DNA from: Streptomyces sp. NBC_01260
GTDB taxonomy: Bacteria; Actinomycetota; Actinomycetes; Streptomycetales; Streptomycetaceae
NCBI RefSeq assembly: GCF_036226405.1
Contig: NZ_CP108464.1
Location: forward strand, 6,944,001-7,008,000
DNA length: 64,000 nt
Direction: 5' to 3'
A program made the translations under genes and the position numbers. Numbering within the stretch: position 1 is the first letter of the stretch; every line of letters begins with the position of its first letter. Below are positions 8,834 to 19,356 of this stretch, one piece after another. A model generated the notes under the pieces. The model was not told the DNA's origin, ran no database searches, and saw only the letters and a program-made list of their open reading frames with translations.

Positions 8834-9462
8834 TGACCGCCCGCATCGACCACCTCGTCACCTCCGGCACCTTCGCCCTCGACGGCGGCGAATGGGAGGT
8901 CGACAACAACGTCTGGATCGTCGGCGACGACACCGAGGCGGTCGTCATCGACGCCGCCCACGACGACGCCGCCATCGAGGCCGCACTCGGCGGCCGTACG
9001 CTGCGCGCGATCATCTGCACCCACGCGCACAACGACCACATCGACGCGGCACCCGCCCTCGCCGACGCCACCGGCGCACCGATCCTGCTGCACCCCGACG
9101 ACCTGCCGCTGTGGAAGCAGACCCACCCGGACCGGGCACCCGACGGCGAACTGGCCGACGGCCAGGAGCTGAGCATCGCCGGGACGACCCTCACCGTCCT
9201 GCACACCCCCGGCCACGCCCCGGGCGCCGTCTGCCTGTACGCCCCCGAGCTGTCCACCGTCTTCACCGGTGACACGCTCTTCCAGGGCGGGCCCGGCGCC
9301 ACCGGCCGGTCGTTCTCCCACTTCCCGACGATCGTCGCGTCGATCAGGGACCGGCTGCTCGCCCTGGACCCGGCCACTGTCGTCCGCACCGGACACGGCG
9401 ACTCCACGACCATCGGCGCGGAGGCCCCGCACTTGGACGAATGGATCGCCCGCGGCCACTGA
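8833..9462 (+). CDS. MBL-fold metallo-hydrolase, likely S-formylmycothiol hydrolase step
   Basis: A 209-residue metallo-beta-lactamase-fold hydrolase with the metal-binding motif [12 protein letters not shown], a further histidine in HTPGHAPG, and aspartate in FTGDTLF. It overlaps the dehydrogenase by one base (TGATG). This pairing recurs across actinobacteria, and the product of the first enzyme, S-formylmycothiol, is the natural substrate, so hydrolysis to formate plus mycothiol is the inferred role. The biochemical assignment is inference from context. Confidence 0.85.
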   Translation: MTARIDHLVTSGTFALDGGEWEVDNNVWIVGDDTEAVVIDAAHDDAAIEAALGGRTLRAIICTHAHNDHIDAAPALADATGAPILLHPDDLPLWKQTHPDRAPDGELADGQELSIAGTTLTVLHTPGHAPGAVCLYAPELSTVFTGDTLFQGGPGATGRSFSHFPTIVASIRDRLLALDPATVVRTGHGDSTTIGAEAPHLDEWIARGH

Positions 9463-9471
9463 TTCCGGGAC

Positions 9472-10407
9472 TCACCCCCGCGGCCACGCGGAGAGCCGCA
9501 GCCCGCTCTCGAAGCGGCGCGGCCCTCCCGTGACCGGATCGGTGAACTCCAGCACCCGTGCCAGCAGTTGGAGCGGGCGCGACCAGTCGTCGGGCGCGCC
9601 CTGCGCCTCGAGAACCGGATAGACCGGGTCATGGACGAGCGGCAGCCCCAGGCTGTTCATATGGACCCGCAGCTGATGCGTCCGCCCGGTGGCGGGCAGC
9701 AGCCGGTAGCGCCCGAGCCCCTCCCGGTGCTCCAGCAGCTCGATCCGGCTCTCGCTGTTCGGCTCACCCGGCTCCTGACGGGCGGCGATCACCCCGCGCT
9801 CCTTCACGATGCGGCTGCGTACGGTGCGCGGCAGGACCAGACCGGGGTCGTACGGCGCCACCGCCTCGTACTCCTTGCGCACCAGGCGGTCCCGGAACAG
9901 CGTCTGGTACGCGCCCCGCTCCTCGGGCCGGACGACGAACAGCACCAGTCCCGCCGTCAGCCGGTCCAGCCGGTGCGCCGGCTGCAGCAGCGGCAGACCC
10001 AGCTCGCGGCGGAGCCGGGCCACCGCCGTCTCCGTGATGTGCCGGCCGCGCGGTGTCGTCGCCAGGAAGTGCGGCTTGTCCGCGACGACCAGGTGCTCGT
10101 CGCGGTACACGACACCGACCGGGAACGGCACCGGCTCCTCCGGCGCGAAGTCCCGGTGGAACCAGAGGTACCGGCCCGCCCCGTACGGCTCCCGGCCCGT
10201 CACCGCGCCCCGGACCGAGACGAACCGGCCGTCCGCGAGCATGGCGTCGACCCGGTCCGCCCCGATCGCGTCGCCGAACCGCGCCAGCAGATGATCGCGG
10301 ACCGTGGGCCACTGCCCGTCAGGATCCTCCGGGAGCCGCACCCGGACCGGATCGATCCCGTCACGCTGCGGCAACGGCGGCGGGGGAGGCTTCGCGCGGC
10401 CCCTCAT
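9472..10407 (-). CDS. RluA-family pseudouridine synthase
   Basis: A 311-residue enzyme. The catalytic motif HRLDRLTAGLVLF contains the nucleophilic aspartate. It is followed by RKEYEAV and by GRTHQLRVHMNSLGLPLVHDPVYP, both typical of the RluA/TruC group that converts uridine to pseudouridine in rRNA or tRNA. The N-terminal 90 residues are proline-rich and then S4-like in length, but without a clear S4 signature. The target RNA cannot be told from sequence alone. It is convergent with the metallo-hydrolase (9 bp apart). Confidence 0.9.
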   Translation of the reverse strand: MRGRAKPPPPPLPQRDGIDPVRVRLPEDPDGQWPTVRDHLLARFGDAIGADRVDAMLADGRFVSVRGAVTGREPYGAGRYLWFHRDFAPEEPVPFPVGVVYRDEHLVVADKPHFLATTPRGRHITETAVARLRRELGLPLLQPAHRLDRLTAGLVLFVVRPEERGAYQTLFRDRLVRKEYEAVAPYDPGLVLPRTVRSRIVKERGVIAARQEPGEPNSESRIELLEHREGLGRYRLLPATGRTHQLRVHMNSLGLPLVHDPVYPVLEAQGAPDDWSRPLQLLARVLEFTDPVTGGPRRFESGLRLSAWPRG

Positions 10408-10443
10408 CGGGGCCCGCCCGCCGGTCCGCCCGGCCCCGGGATG

Positions 10444-10609
10444 CTGGGGCCTTTCGTTCGGATCATTCCGGGCTCGCGGGTTCCGGCACGCCCATCTGCG
10501 GCGTTGTCGTCAATCACCAACGCTCCGCGTTGCCTCAATCCTCCGCCTTGCACCTGCACGCACCGGAACCCGCTCCCCGATCCGGCCTGATCCAAACGAA
10601 AGGCCCTGG
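10444..10609. mobile_element. MITE-like palindromic element with terminal inverted repeats and possible 4-bp target duplication
   Basis: The left end GGGCCTTTCGTTCGGATCA (from 10447) is repeated in inverse at the right end (10584-10606) with one mismatch in the first 19 bases. Sub-terminal blocks GCGGGTTCCGG also match in inverse, so the 158-160 bp element folds into a long imperfect hairpin. CTGG flanks it on both sides (10444-10447 and 10606-10609), a possible target-site duplication. It has no coding capacity. Similar short repeats with this end sequence are familiar from Streptomyces intergenic regions (recollection, not searched). Confidence 0.7.
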
Positions 10610-10664
10610 TTCTCATGGTGCGGGGAATCCTTCCACAGGAACGGCGCCCCGCGCGCCGGGGGCG

Positions 10665-12035
10665 TCAGGCGCGTGGGAGCGTCACCTTCTGGGGGCCGCA
10701 GCCGATGCGCTCGGCCTCCGCCGCGACATAGCCGGGCAGCAGATCGGCGGTGAGCGAGAAGCCGCCCCTGTCCGTCTGCCTCAGCTGCTCCACCACGAAC
10801 ACCACGGGACCGGTCTGACAGGACGCCCGGTACACCGACCGGTTCCCGGCCAGCTTTCCGTATCCCGTGGTGCCCTTGACGGGAGCGCCGGACCGCAGCG
10901 CGTCCCAGGAGAAGATCTCGGCCAGCGCCGGGTCCACCACCGTCGTCATCCGCACCACCGGTTCGGGGTCGCTGCCACCGACCTCGCAGACCCGGGCCGG
11001 TCCGTCGCCGCCACCGCCGGCCCGGGTGCTCGACAGCTCTTTGCGGTACGCCGCGGGCAGGGCGAACCCCTTGGTGCCGCAGAGAGCGGCCGCATCGGTG
11101 TCCTGCCAGGTCACGACGGGCGGCAGGGTTCGCGGTGACCGGTAGCTGCCCGAGCAGCCGAAGGACCGGATGACCCCGTTGGCCGTCTCCACCAGGGCGC
11201 CGGTGAGTGCAACGCGGTCCTCCCTCGCGAGCTCCGAGGAGATGTCGAGGCCCGCCCGGCCCATGCCGATGTCCACCACGGTGGGTCCGGAGAAGTCGCC
11301 CCGCCCCGTGCAGCTCTGCGGCAGCGCGAGCCAGCCGCGCGTCGCGGACGCCATACCGGGCAGTCCCTCGCCCAGCGACACCATGCCGGCCGCGAGGAAC
11401 TCCTGGGGCCACTGTCGCGCGTCGGTTCCCCTCAGGCCGTCCAGCTGGTGCACGTTGACGGTCACCTGACGCAGGGCCCGGTCGTCCTTGAAGCTGGTGA
11501 TGCGGCACTGCCCGTACGTCAGCCCGTCACCCTGGCGACCGCTCTGCAGCGACTGTTCGTCGACCTCGATCCTGCGGTCACCGAAGAGCTGCGACACGGT
11601 GGAGTCGCCGAGCGAGTCCCAGCAGGGAGCGGGACCGAGCAGCGGGAGGGTGTCGGTGCGCCAGGCGATGGCACCGGCGCCGAGCAGTGCGCCGGCCAGA
11701 CCGGCGGCGGTGACGGCACGGGCCGTACGGCTCCGCAGCAGGCGGCGTACGAAGGAGGGGCGGTCGCTCGCCGGGACGGCGGGTTCCTCCCCGTCCGGAC
11801 CGGCGCCACCGGGAACGGCGGGTCCGGCCCCGTCCGGGCTGCGGCCACCGGTGACGGCGAGTTCAGCCCCGTCCGGGCTGCCGCCGTCGCCGCTGTCCCC
11901 GCCTCCGGAGCCGTCCGCGTCGGGCCGGCCGGGTATCCGGGCCCCCACGGCGCCCTCGTCGTCCATGGCCCTCTCCCCGTTGTGCCCGTTGTCCCCGGCG
12001 TTCGCCGCGTTCTCCATGGACTTGTCCTCGCTCAC
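10665..12035 (-). CDS. Membrane-anchored hypothetical protein, tandem paralogue 2
   Basis: A 456-residue protein. Residues 1-95 are low-complexity, rich in Gly/Ala/Asp/Pro with imperfect SPDGAGPAVPGG repeats. One transmembrane segment follows a basic patch (RRLLRSRTARAVTAAGLAGALLGAGAIAW), so the bulk is extracytoplasmic. The exported part has paired cysteines and conserved CWDSLG, YGQCRI and YRASCQTGPVVFVV blocks. No enzymatic motif is seen. It overlaps its upstream neighbour by four bases (ATGA), and the two share layout and C-terminal pattern, so they look like a duplicated, co-translated pair of cell-surface proteins. Confidence 0.75.
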   Translation of the reverse strand: MSEDKSMENAANAGDNGHNGERAMDDEGAVGARIPGRPDADGSGGGDSGDGGSPDGAELAVTGGRSPDGAGPAVPGGAGPDGEEPAVPASDRPSFVRRLLRSRTARAVTAAGLAGALLGAGAIAWRTDTLPLLGPAPCWDSLGDSTVSQLFGDRRIEVDEQSLQSGRQGDGLTYGQCRITSFKDDRALRQVTVNVHQLDGLRGTDARQWPQEFLAAGMVSLGEGLPGMASATRGWLALPQSCTGRGDFSGPTVVDIGMGRAGLDISSELAREDRVALTGALVETANGVIRSFGCSGSYRSPRTLPPVVTWQDTDAAALCGTKGFALPAAYRKELSSTRAGGGGDGPARVCEVGGSDPEPVVRMTTVVDPALAEIFSWDALRSGAPVKGTTGYGKLAGNRSVYRASCQTGPVVFVVEQLRQTDRGGFSLTADLLPGYVAAEAERIGCGPQKVTLPRA

Positions 12036-13099
12036 GTGTCCTCACCGTCCCCGCACTCGATGCGCCGGCCCACGGACTCGGCGAAGCGGTCGAAGACCCG
12101 CCGGTCGTCGGGGCGGCCCCGGCCCTTCAGGCCGGTCTCCACGTTTCCGTAGAACACCGTCGGACGGCCCCCGCAGGTGGTGCGCAGCAGGCCGTGGGCG
12201 GCACCGGCGGGAAGGCCGTCGAACACGGCGACCAGGCGCGGTCGGCGCGCCATCACATACTGTGCCGACGGCTCGTCGGGCTCTCGCGCGGTCTGCCACA
12301 CCACCGAACACGTCTGGAGCCGGTCGGTGACCGTGCCCACCTGCTGCTGGTAGCGCGAACCCTCGCCCAAGTCGAAGGTCATCCCGGGTATCCGGCACAG
12401 CGGACTGCCCGCACGCTCATCGTCCTCGGCCACCGTCACCATGGGCGACGTCGTGTGCAGAGGCTTGTCCGGGGCGCAACCGGCCTTCTCCATCGTCGTG
12501 TTGGCGGCATCGAGCAGCATCCGGCCGACCTCGGCGGTATTGCCGATCGCGAACGGTATGGCCACCTTGCCGAGATGGCCGTCGCCCGAGCTCTCGCTCC
12601 GGATCGTCACGGCCGACGGCCTGCCGTCCGCGTCGCACTCCTTGGGCAGCACCAGCATGGCCCGGTCACCGGCGACCAGTCCGTCGAGCCCGTCCGGGAG
12701 CGGCGAGGCCGAACCGTGGAAGTACTGGGCTATCCAGGACCGGCGCTCCTTGGCGCCGGCGGGGACAGGCCCGTACTCCAGAGTGATCTGCTCCTTGAAG
12801 GTGAGCGGCTGGTCCGAGTCGTCGTCCTCGGTCTCGGAGGTCACCGCCAGGGTGCACGTGCCGTGCGGCCGGCCGGCCGAGGGCGGTGCGGACTCGGTGG
12901 CCCGCCGTTGCGAGCCCGATTTGCCGAGCGCCTCGTCGCCAAGGAAGGACGCGCCGCTGTTCTGCTCCCACGCACCCCAGCAGTAGGTGTCGCGGAACGG
13001 CCAACTATCGGTTGCCCAAAGGCCGATACCGGACACGAGCACCGCCCCGGCGACCACGCCGACGAGGACCGTGGTCCGCCGTTTGCCACTGCTGACCAT
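12032..13099 (-). CDS. Membrane-anchored hypothetical protein, tandem paralogue 1
   Basis: A 355-residue protein. It has a short basic N-terminus and one transmembrane segment (VLVGVVAGAVLVSGIGLWA), then an exported domain with DTYCWGAW, HGTCTLAV, LLRTTCGGRPTVFY and a final RRIECGDG block. The cysteine spacing and the ends match the next gene (CWDSLG / YGQCRI / YRASC / RIGCGP), which supports duplication. The start at 13099 is chosen because GGGGGAA lies about 7 nt upstream and the membrane anchor follows directly; a longer frame upstream adds a poorly conserved leader that crosses the divergent promoter. Function unknown. Confidence 0.75.
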   Translation of the reverse strand: MVSSGKRRTTVLVGVVAGAVLVSGIGLWATDSWPFRDTYCWGAWEQNSGASFLGDEALGKSGSQRRATESAPPSAGRPHGTCTLAVTSETEDDDSDQPLTFKEQITLEYGPVPAGAKERRSWIAQYFHGSASPLPDGLDGLVAGDRAMLVLPKECDADGRPSAVTIRSESSGDGHLGKVAIPFAIGNTAEVGRMLLDAANTTMEKAGCAPDKPLHTTSPMVTVAEDDERAGSPLCRIPGMTFDLGEGSRYQQQVGTVTDRLQTCSVVWQTAREPDEPSAQYVMARRPRLVAVFDGLPAGAAHGLLRTTCGGRPTVFYGNVETGLKGRGRPDDRRVFDRFAESVGRRIECGDGEDT

Positions 13100-13305
13100 G
13101 ACATTTCCCCCTTGCGAACCGCGACGTCCATCGCGGAACGCCGATGCTACGTCGTCACCGGCCGTGGCGGGAAAGAGGATTGGAGCGGGTGGCGTTGAAA
13201 GGATTTCAATGCCTAATTCCCGAGGGTAGAAAGCGCTTGAGGCGCGGGGTGGTGAACGGCCCCGCACCGCCATACGCCGCACCCGCGCCCATGAAGGAGC
13301 CCCTC

Positions 13306-13995
13306 ATGACCGCCGCACGCCGAACCGGTCCAGCCCTGCTGGCCGCATTCGCGGCCGCAACCACCCTTGCCGCCCCCGCCGTTGCCTCCCCGGCCGCTAC
13401 GCCGCCCCCTGCCGCCGCGCCGGGAACCGGGGCCGGGGCAGCGGCCGCCTGTACCGGAACGGCCCCCGTCGTCTGCCACTTCGACGTGGCCCCCGGTACC
13501 TATCTCGACCAGCCCCAGCTGTTCCCCACGGTCCGCCCGCTGATCCGCCGGGGCGACACCGTGCTCATCCAGCTCGCCCGCAATGCCAAGCAGACGACCG
13601 AGGCCGACTACCGCGCCAACCTCACCACCATGATCGACGCGATCCGCGGCCAGGGCGGACGCCCGGTGCTGGTCACCCCGATCGTCCGCCGCTGGTTCAA
13701 CGCGGACGGCACCCTGGACAACGGCACCGCCCTGCTGGGCAACGGCCTCGGCGTCGACCTGCCGACGCAGATACGGCTCCTGGCCACGGAGCGGCACGTA
13801 CCGCTCATCGATCTCACGGCGCTCACCCGGCAACGGGTCGAGGAGCTGGGCCCCGACGGTTCCAAGGTGCTCTACCTCACCGACGAGCAGCGCGACAACA
13901 CGCACACCTCCGAGCGCGGCGCCACGGAGTACGCGGCCACGGTGCGCGACGCGCTGCGCGCCCAGCACCTGCTGCCCGCCGGCCTGTTCCGCTGA
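13306..13995 (+). CDS. Secreted SGNH/rhamnogalacturonan acetylesterase-like protein lacking the catalytic serine block
   Basis: A 229-residue protein with an AAAT/ASPA-type signal peptide (about residues 1-28) and an Ala/Pro/Gly linker. The middle matches SGNH esterases of the rhamnogalacturonan acetylesterase type: GDTVLIQL, YRANLTTMIDAIRGQGGRPVLVTPIVRRWF and DNTHTSERGATEYA. The C-terminal block V pair is kept (Asp197, His200). The N-terminal GDS block with the serine nucleophile and block II glycine are missing, and the block III His-Asn-Asp is Arg-Asn93-Ala. It should be catalytically inactive or repurposed, perhaps carbohydrate-binding. The start has AAGGAG six nt upstream. Confidence 0.7.
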   Translation: MTAARRTGPALLAAFAAATTLAAPAVASPAATPPPAAAPGTGAGAAAACTGTAPVVCHFDVAPGTYLDQPQLFPTVRPLIRRGDTVLIQLARNAKQTTEADYRANLTTMIDAIRGQGGRPVLVTPIVRRWFNADGTLDNGTALLGNGLGVDLPTQIRLLATERHVPLIDLTALTRQRVEELGPDGSKVLYLTDEQRDNTHTSERGATEYAATVRDALRAQHLLPAGLFR

Positions 13996-14007
13996 CCGGC
14001 CCGCCTC

Positions 14008-14042
14008 CCTGCCCCGTCCCGGACGTACCCGGACGCGGCAGG
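14008..14042. terminator. Imperfect hairpin between convergent genes
   Basis: CCTGCC..CGTCC.GG at 14008-14022 pairs with CCGGACG.GGCAGG at 14029-14042, with two single-base bulges and a short loop. It lies between the esterase-like gene and the convergent beta-galactosidase and is a plausible bidirectional terminator. Confidence 0.5.
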
Positions 14043-14054
14043 CAGGGCGCGCAG

Positions 14055-16967
<2,913 letters not shown>

Positions 16968-16991
16968 TCACGGGTGGACGTTAGCCAGGAG

Positions 16992-17003
16992 TGAACCGTT
17001 TCA
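16992..17003. promoter_or_regulatory. LacI-family-like operator upstream of beta-galactosidase
   Basis: TGAACCGTTTCA is a near-palindrome around a central CG, with one mismatched pair; it resembles the TGAAACGTTTCA type bound by LacI-family regulators. It lies about 52 bp upstream of the beta-galactosidase start. No LacI-family gene is adjacent, so the regulator would act in trans. Confidence 0.5.
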
Positions 17004-17174
17004 ACAAGGGGTAGCCGCACGGACGGTGAAAGCTCCCGCGATGCCGGTCCGCCAGGCCGAGGGGCGCTGCCCCGGCCGCCTGCCACTCCTACGATGGTCC
17101 TTCCCGCACCGATCAAGATCAGTTCCCATGTCGCAGGTCAGCGGGGGTGATGTCTGCCAGTGACGGCCGGTCGG

Positions 17175-17648
17175 TCAGGAACGCGGGACGTTGAGCGGCA
17201 GATCTCGGTGGAAGACGGCCATGGTCCGGCCGGCGCCGTCGTAGTCGTCGACGGTCTTCGTGTCGAAGCCGAGGCTGCGGTGGAAGGCGATGGAGCCGGT
17301 GTTCCCGATCGATGTGATCGCCTTCAACCGCCGTGCACCGTGGCGTTCCGCTGCTTCGGCGAACGCCGTGTACAGGCGACGCCCGAGACCGGTGCCGCGG
17401 GCGTCGTCCCGCGTGGCGATCAGGTGCACGTACCCGGTGCCGTCCGGGGTGACGAACCCGAAGACGTACCCACGGATTCCGTCCTCGGATCGGGCGACCA
17501 GGCAGGTCGAACCGAACTCCTGCACCAGTGCCAGAAGGTGCAGTGACCGGAGGTCGCGTTCGCCCCAGTACCGGGGGTGGTCAGCCAGGACCTGGTGGAA
17601 GTCGCCCACCTGGGCCGGTGAGATGTGTATGCCCATGGCAATGATCAT
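17175..17648 (-). CDS. GNAT N-acetyltransferase
   Basis: A 157-residue acetyltransferase of the GCN5 fold. The acetyl-CoA motif A is seen as VHLIATRDDARGTGLGRRLYTAF (pyrophosphate loop R-x-x-G-x-G), followed by NTGSIAFHRSLGFDTKTVDDYDGAGRTMAVFHRDL, the motif B region. The family acetylates amines; the substrate is unknown. Two ATGs (17648 and 17636) are possible and neither has a strong ribosome-binding site; 17648 is used. The gene is monocistronic and no neighbour suggests a pathway. Confidence 0.85.
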   Translation of the reverse strand: MIIAMGIHISPAQVGDFHQVLADHPRYWGERDLRSLHLLALVQEFGSTCLVARSEDGIRGYVFGFVTPDGTGYVHLIATRDDARGTGLGRRLYTAFAEAAERHGARRLKAITSIGNTGSIAFHRSLGFDTKTVDDYDGAGRTMAVFHRDLPLNVPRS

Positions 17649-17963
17649 TGCAGTGTCTTGGCCGTCACAGGCGAAGCTCCCCACGGGTTGGGTAAGTCGT
17701 GACGCGAGCCCGGGCCCTTGCGGCCTGTTCCATCCTGCCCCGTCCGGGTCTCCTGCGCGCATTTCGGCGAGTTGCTCGAAGAGCTCGCGCCTGAAGGCAG
17801 GCTGCCCGTGAGCCGGGCTTGCGTGTGAGCGGCGCGGCGAGGACCGCAGACGGTCTGTTGGTGCCGCTCCGCCCCACGGGGCCGAGCAGATGAATCCTCG
17901 ATCCGTTCTTGCCGCGGCCGGTGTACTCAGGCGTTGTCCGAGGGGGCGGTTACGATCCCGGCC
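17649..17963. other. Intergenic region without a recognised gene
   Basis: These 315 bp lie between the divergent GNAT and hypothetical genes. Codon bias is weak in all frames. No repeat, RNA or operator was recognised. A short minus-strand frame reading FRRELFEQLAEM near 17750-17800 could be a gene fragment, but it is too short to assign. Confidence 0.4.
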
Positions 17964-18524
17964 ATGCGTCTTGAAGACCAGTTGGACAGGCTGGCGGAAC
18001 TGGGGCTGCCGTTCGCGGCCGGCCGGACCGTGGACGAGCTGCTGTACTCGGGGCCGCGGGAGGCGTACGAGCGCAAGCCATTCGACCTCGTGCTGTTCGC
18101 GCTGGGCTGTGCGGTCGAGGACGAGCCGTGGGAGCGGTGGTTCTGCGACCGGGCGTGGCACTTCGACACCGAGTGCGTCCGCGGACAGGGTTCGTACACG
18201 GCGATCGCCCGGCAGCTGTGCCGGATCGCCGGCCGGCCGGGCGCCCTGTCCGGCCTGCGGGACCACGTCGACCTCGGCGAGGAGGAGGCGTGGATCGAGT
18301 ACACGGCCGACGGCCGGCGGGTCAACTGGCCCATCGAGGTCAGGGACGACTGGGCAGACCTGTTGGTGGTCAGCTATCTCATCGACGAGCTGGAACACGG
18401 GGACTGGCGCTTCCATGTCCGGCACAACGGCCAGGCCATGACGCTCTTCTTCCTCGACGACGCGGCGGCCGGACAGCTCAACGAGCTGACCGGCGAGCAG
18501 ACGATTGCCCCGTTCCCGGGTTAG
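17964..18524 (+). CDS. Conserved hypothetical protein
   Basis: A 186-residue acidic soluble protein beginning MRLEDQLDRLAELGLPFAAGRTVDELLYSG. It contains aromatic-rich blocks (WERWFCDRAWHFDTECV and WRFHVRHNGQAMTLFFLDD) and no signal peptide or transmembrane segment. No family with known function was recognised. The ATG at 17964 fits the start of good codon bias; a TTG at 17934 would add ten residues of poor quality. It may be immunity-like in style (small, acidic, near a mobile-element scar), but that is only speculation. Confidence 0.65.
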   Translation: MRLEDQLDRLAELGLPFAAGRTVDELLYSGPREAYERKPFDLVLFALGCAVEDEPWERWFCDRAWHFDTECVRGQGSYTAIARQLCRIAGRPGALSGLRDHVDLGEEEAWIEYTADGRRVNWPIEVRDDWADLLVVSYLIDELEHGDWRFHVRHNGQAMTLFFLDDAAAGQLNELTGEQTIAPFPG

Positions 18525-18723
18525 CGGCCCCGCTCGCCCGGTACCTCCGCCAGATGTTTCCGTATCGGCCGGCGGGCCGGGAGCTCTCCCGTGACGGCAC
18601 GCCGTTTCGCCCGCCATCGCGTGTTGTTGGAGAGGGCCGGAGAGGAGTTCCAGTGGATGCCGTCCGCCTGAAGGGTGGCGGATAGGGGCGTCAACTCGGC
18701 AGCGTTGCAGGTAAGTCGCTCCA
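18525..18723. other. Non-coding remnant DNA upstream of the integrase relic
   Basis: About 200 bp with no intact gene. Together with the following integrase relic it probably represents the decayed end of an integrative element. No inverted repeats or att core were identified in it. Confidence 0.4.
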
Positions 18724-19057
18724 TTGGGACGGGAGTTCAAGAACGAGACCACGGCCGAGAGGGTGCTTCGGCAGTGGACGAGCGACTACGAAGCGGGCAG
18801 GGTTGCGGCCCGCTCGGACATGAAGCTGGGTGACTGGCCGGACAAGCGGCTTTCGAATCAAGGGAAGGAGGGGGTGGCCGTGGCCGGGTACGAGACGAAG
18901 ATCCGTCTGCACGTCAAGCCGCATATCGGCGGAGTGAAGCTGTGCGATGTCACGGACGACACCCTTGGCGACCCGTACCGACTGCTGGAGTCGGCCCCCG
19001 TGCCCGACGGACAAGGGGTGGGCCTCGGGGGTGAAGAGCGTCCGGTGCGAAATGCAA
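18724..19057 (+). pseudogene. Tyrosine-recombinase (integrase) relic, frameshifted and truncated
   Basis: The frame at 18724 encodes AERVLRQWTSDYEAGRV, then MKLGDWPDKRLSNQGKEG, AGYETKIRLHVKPHIGGV and KLCDVTDDTL. These match the N-terminal arm and SAM-like core-binding domain of Streptomyces phage-type integrases. After LLESAP (about 18990-19000) the similarity moves to another frame, reading PCPTDKGWASGVKSVRCEMQ, so a frameshift is present. The catalytic domain (R..H-x-x-R..Y) is absent; the relic stops at the tRNA-Leu terminator. It points at the 3' end of the tRNA gene, the expected attachment site. Confidence 0.8.
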
Positions 19058-19082
19058 AAGACCCCAGATCAACTGGGGTCTT
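19054..19082 (-). terminator. Intrinsic terminator of tRNA-Leu
   Basis: Arms AAGACCCCAG (19058-19067) and CTGGGGTCTT (19073-19082) are perfect inverse repeats with a 5-nt loop. Read on the minus strand, the stem is followed by TTTTGC. It lies directly behind the tRNA 3' end. Confidence 0.85.
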
Positions 19083-19085
19083 CGC

Positions 19086-19173
19086 TGGTGTCCGAGGGGG
19101 GACTTGAACCCCCACGCCCGATAAAGGGCACTAGCACCTCAAGCTAGCGCGTCTGCCATTCCGCCACCCGGAC
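19086..19173 (-). tRNA. tRNA-Leu, anticodon GAG
   Basis: Read on the minus strand it begins GTCCGGGTGGCGGAATGGC and ends with CTCGGAC, discriminator A and an encoded CCA (19086-19088). The anticodon stem CTAGC/GCTAG encloses the loop TTGAGGT, giving anticodon GAG for CUC codons. A long variable arm (TGCCC..GGGCG) shows the class II structure of leucine tRNAs. The T-loop GGTTCAAGTCC is standard. An integrase relic sits immediately beyond its 3' end, so this gene was probably used as an attachment site. Confidence 0.95.
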
Positions 19174-19356
19174 AAGGTGTCTGTCTCGCGGGCCCTGCCC
19201 GTTCCGACGTGGAAAACCATAGCAAACATTGAGGGGTGCTCGATCACGCCCGGGTCAGTGTGAAGGGCACATGACGAGGGGTGGGGGGCCTTGGGTGTGC
19301 GGGCCGGGCGCGGGAGGATGAGGGGGAGCACCGCAGCGACAGTGGAAGGAACCAGC

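Noticed and set aside
17750..17800. Short minus-strand frame FRRELFEQLAEM as a gene fragment.
   Set aside because: Too short and without a recognised family; left as intergenic.
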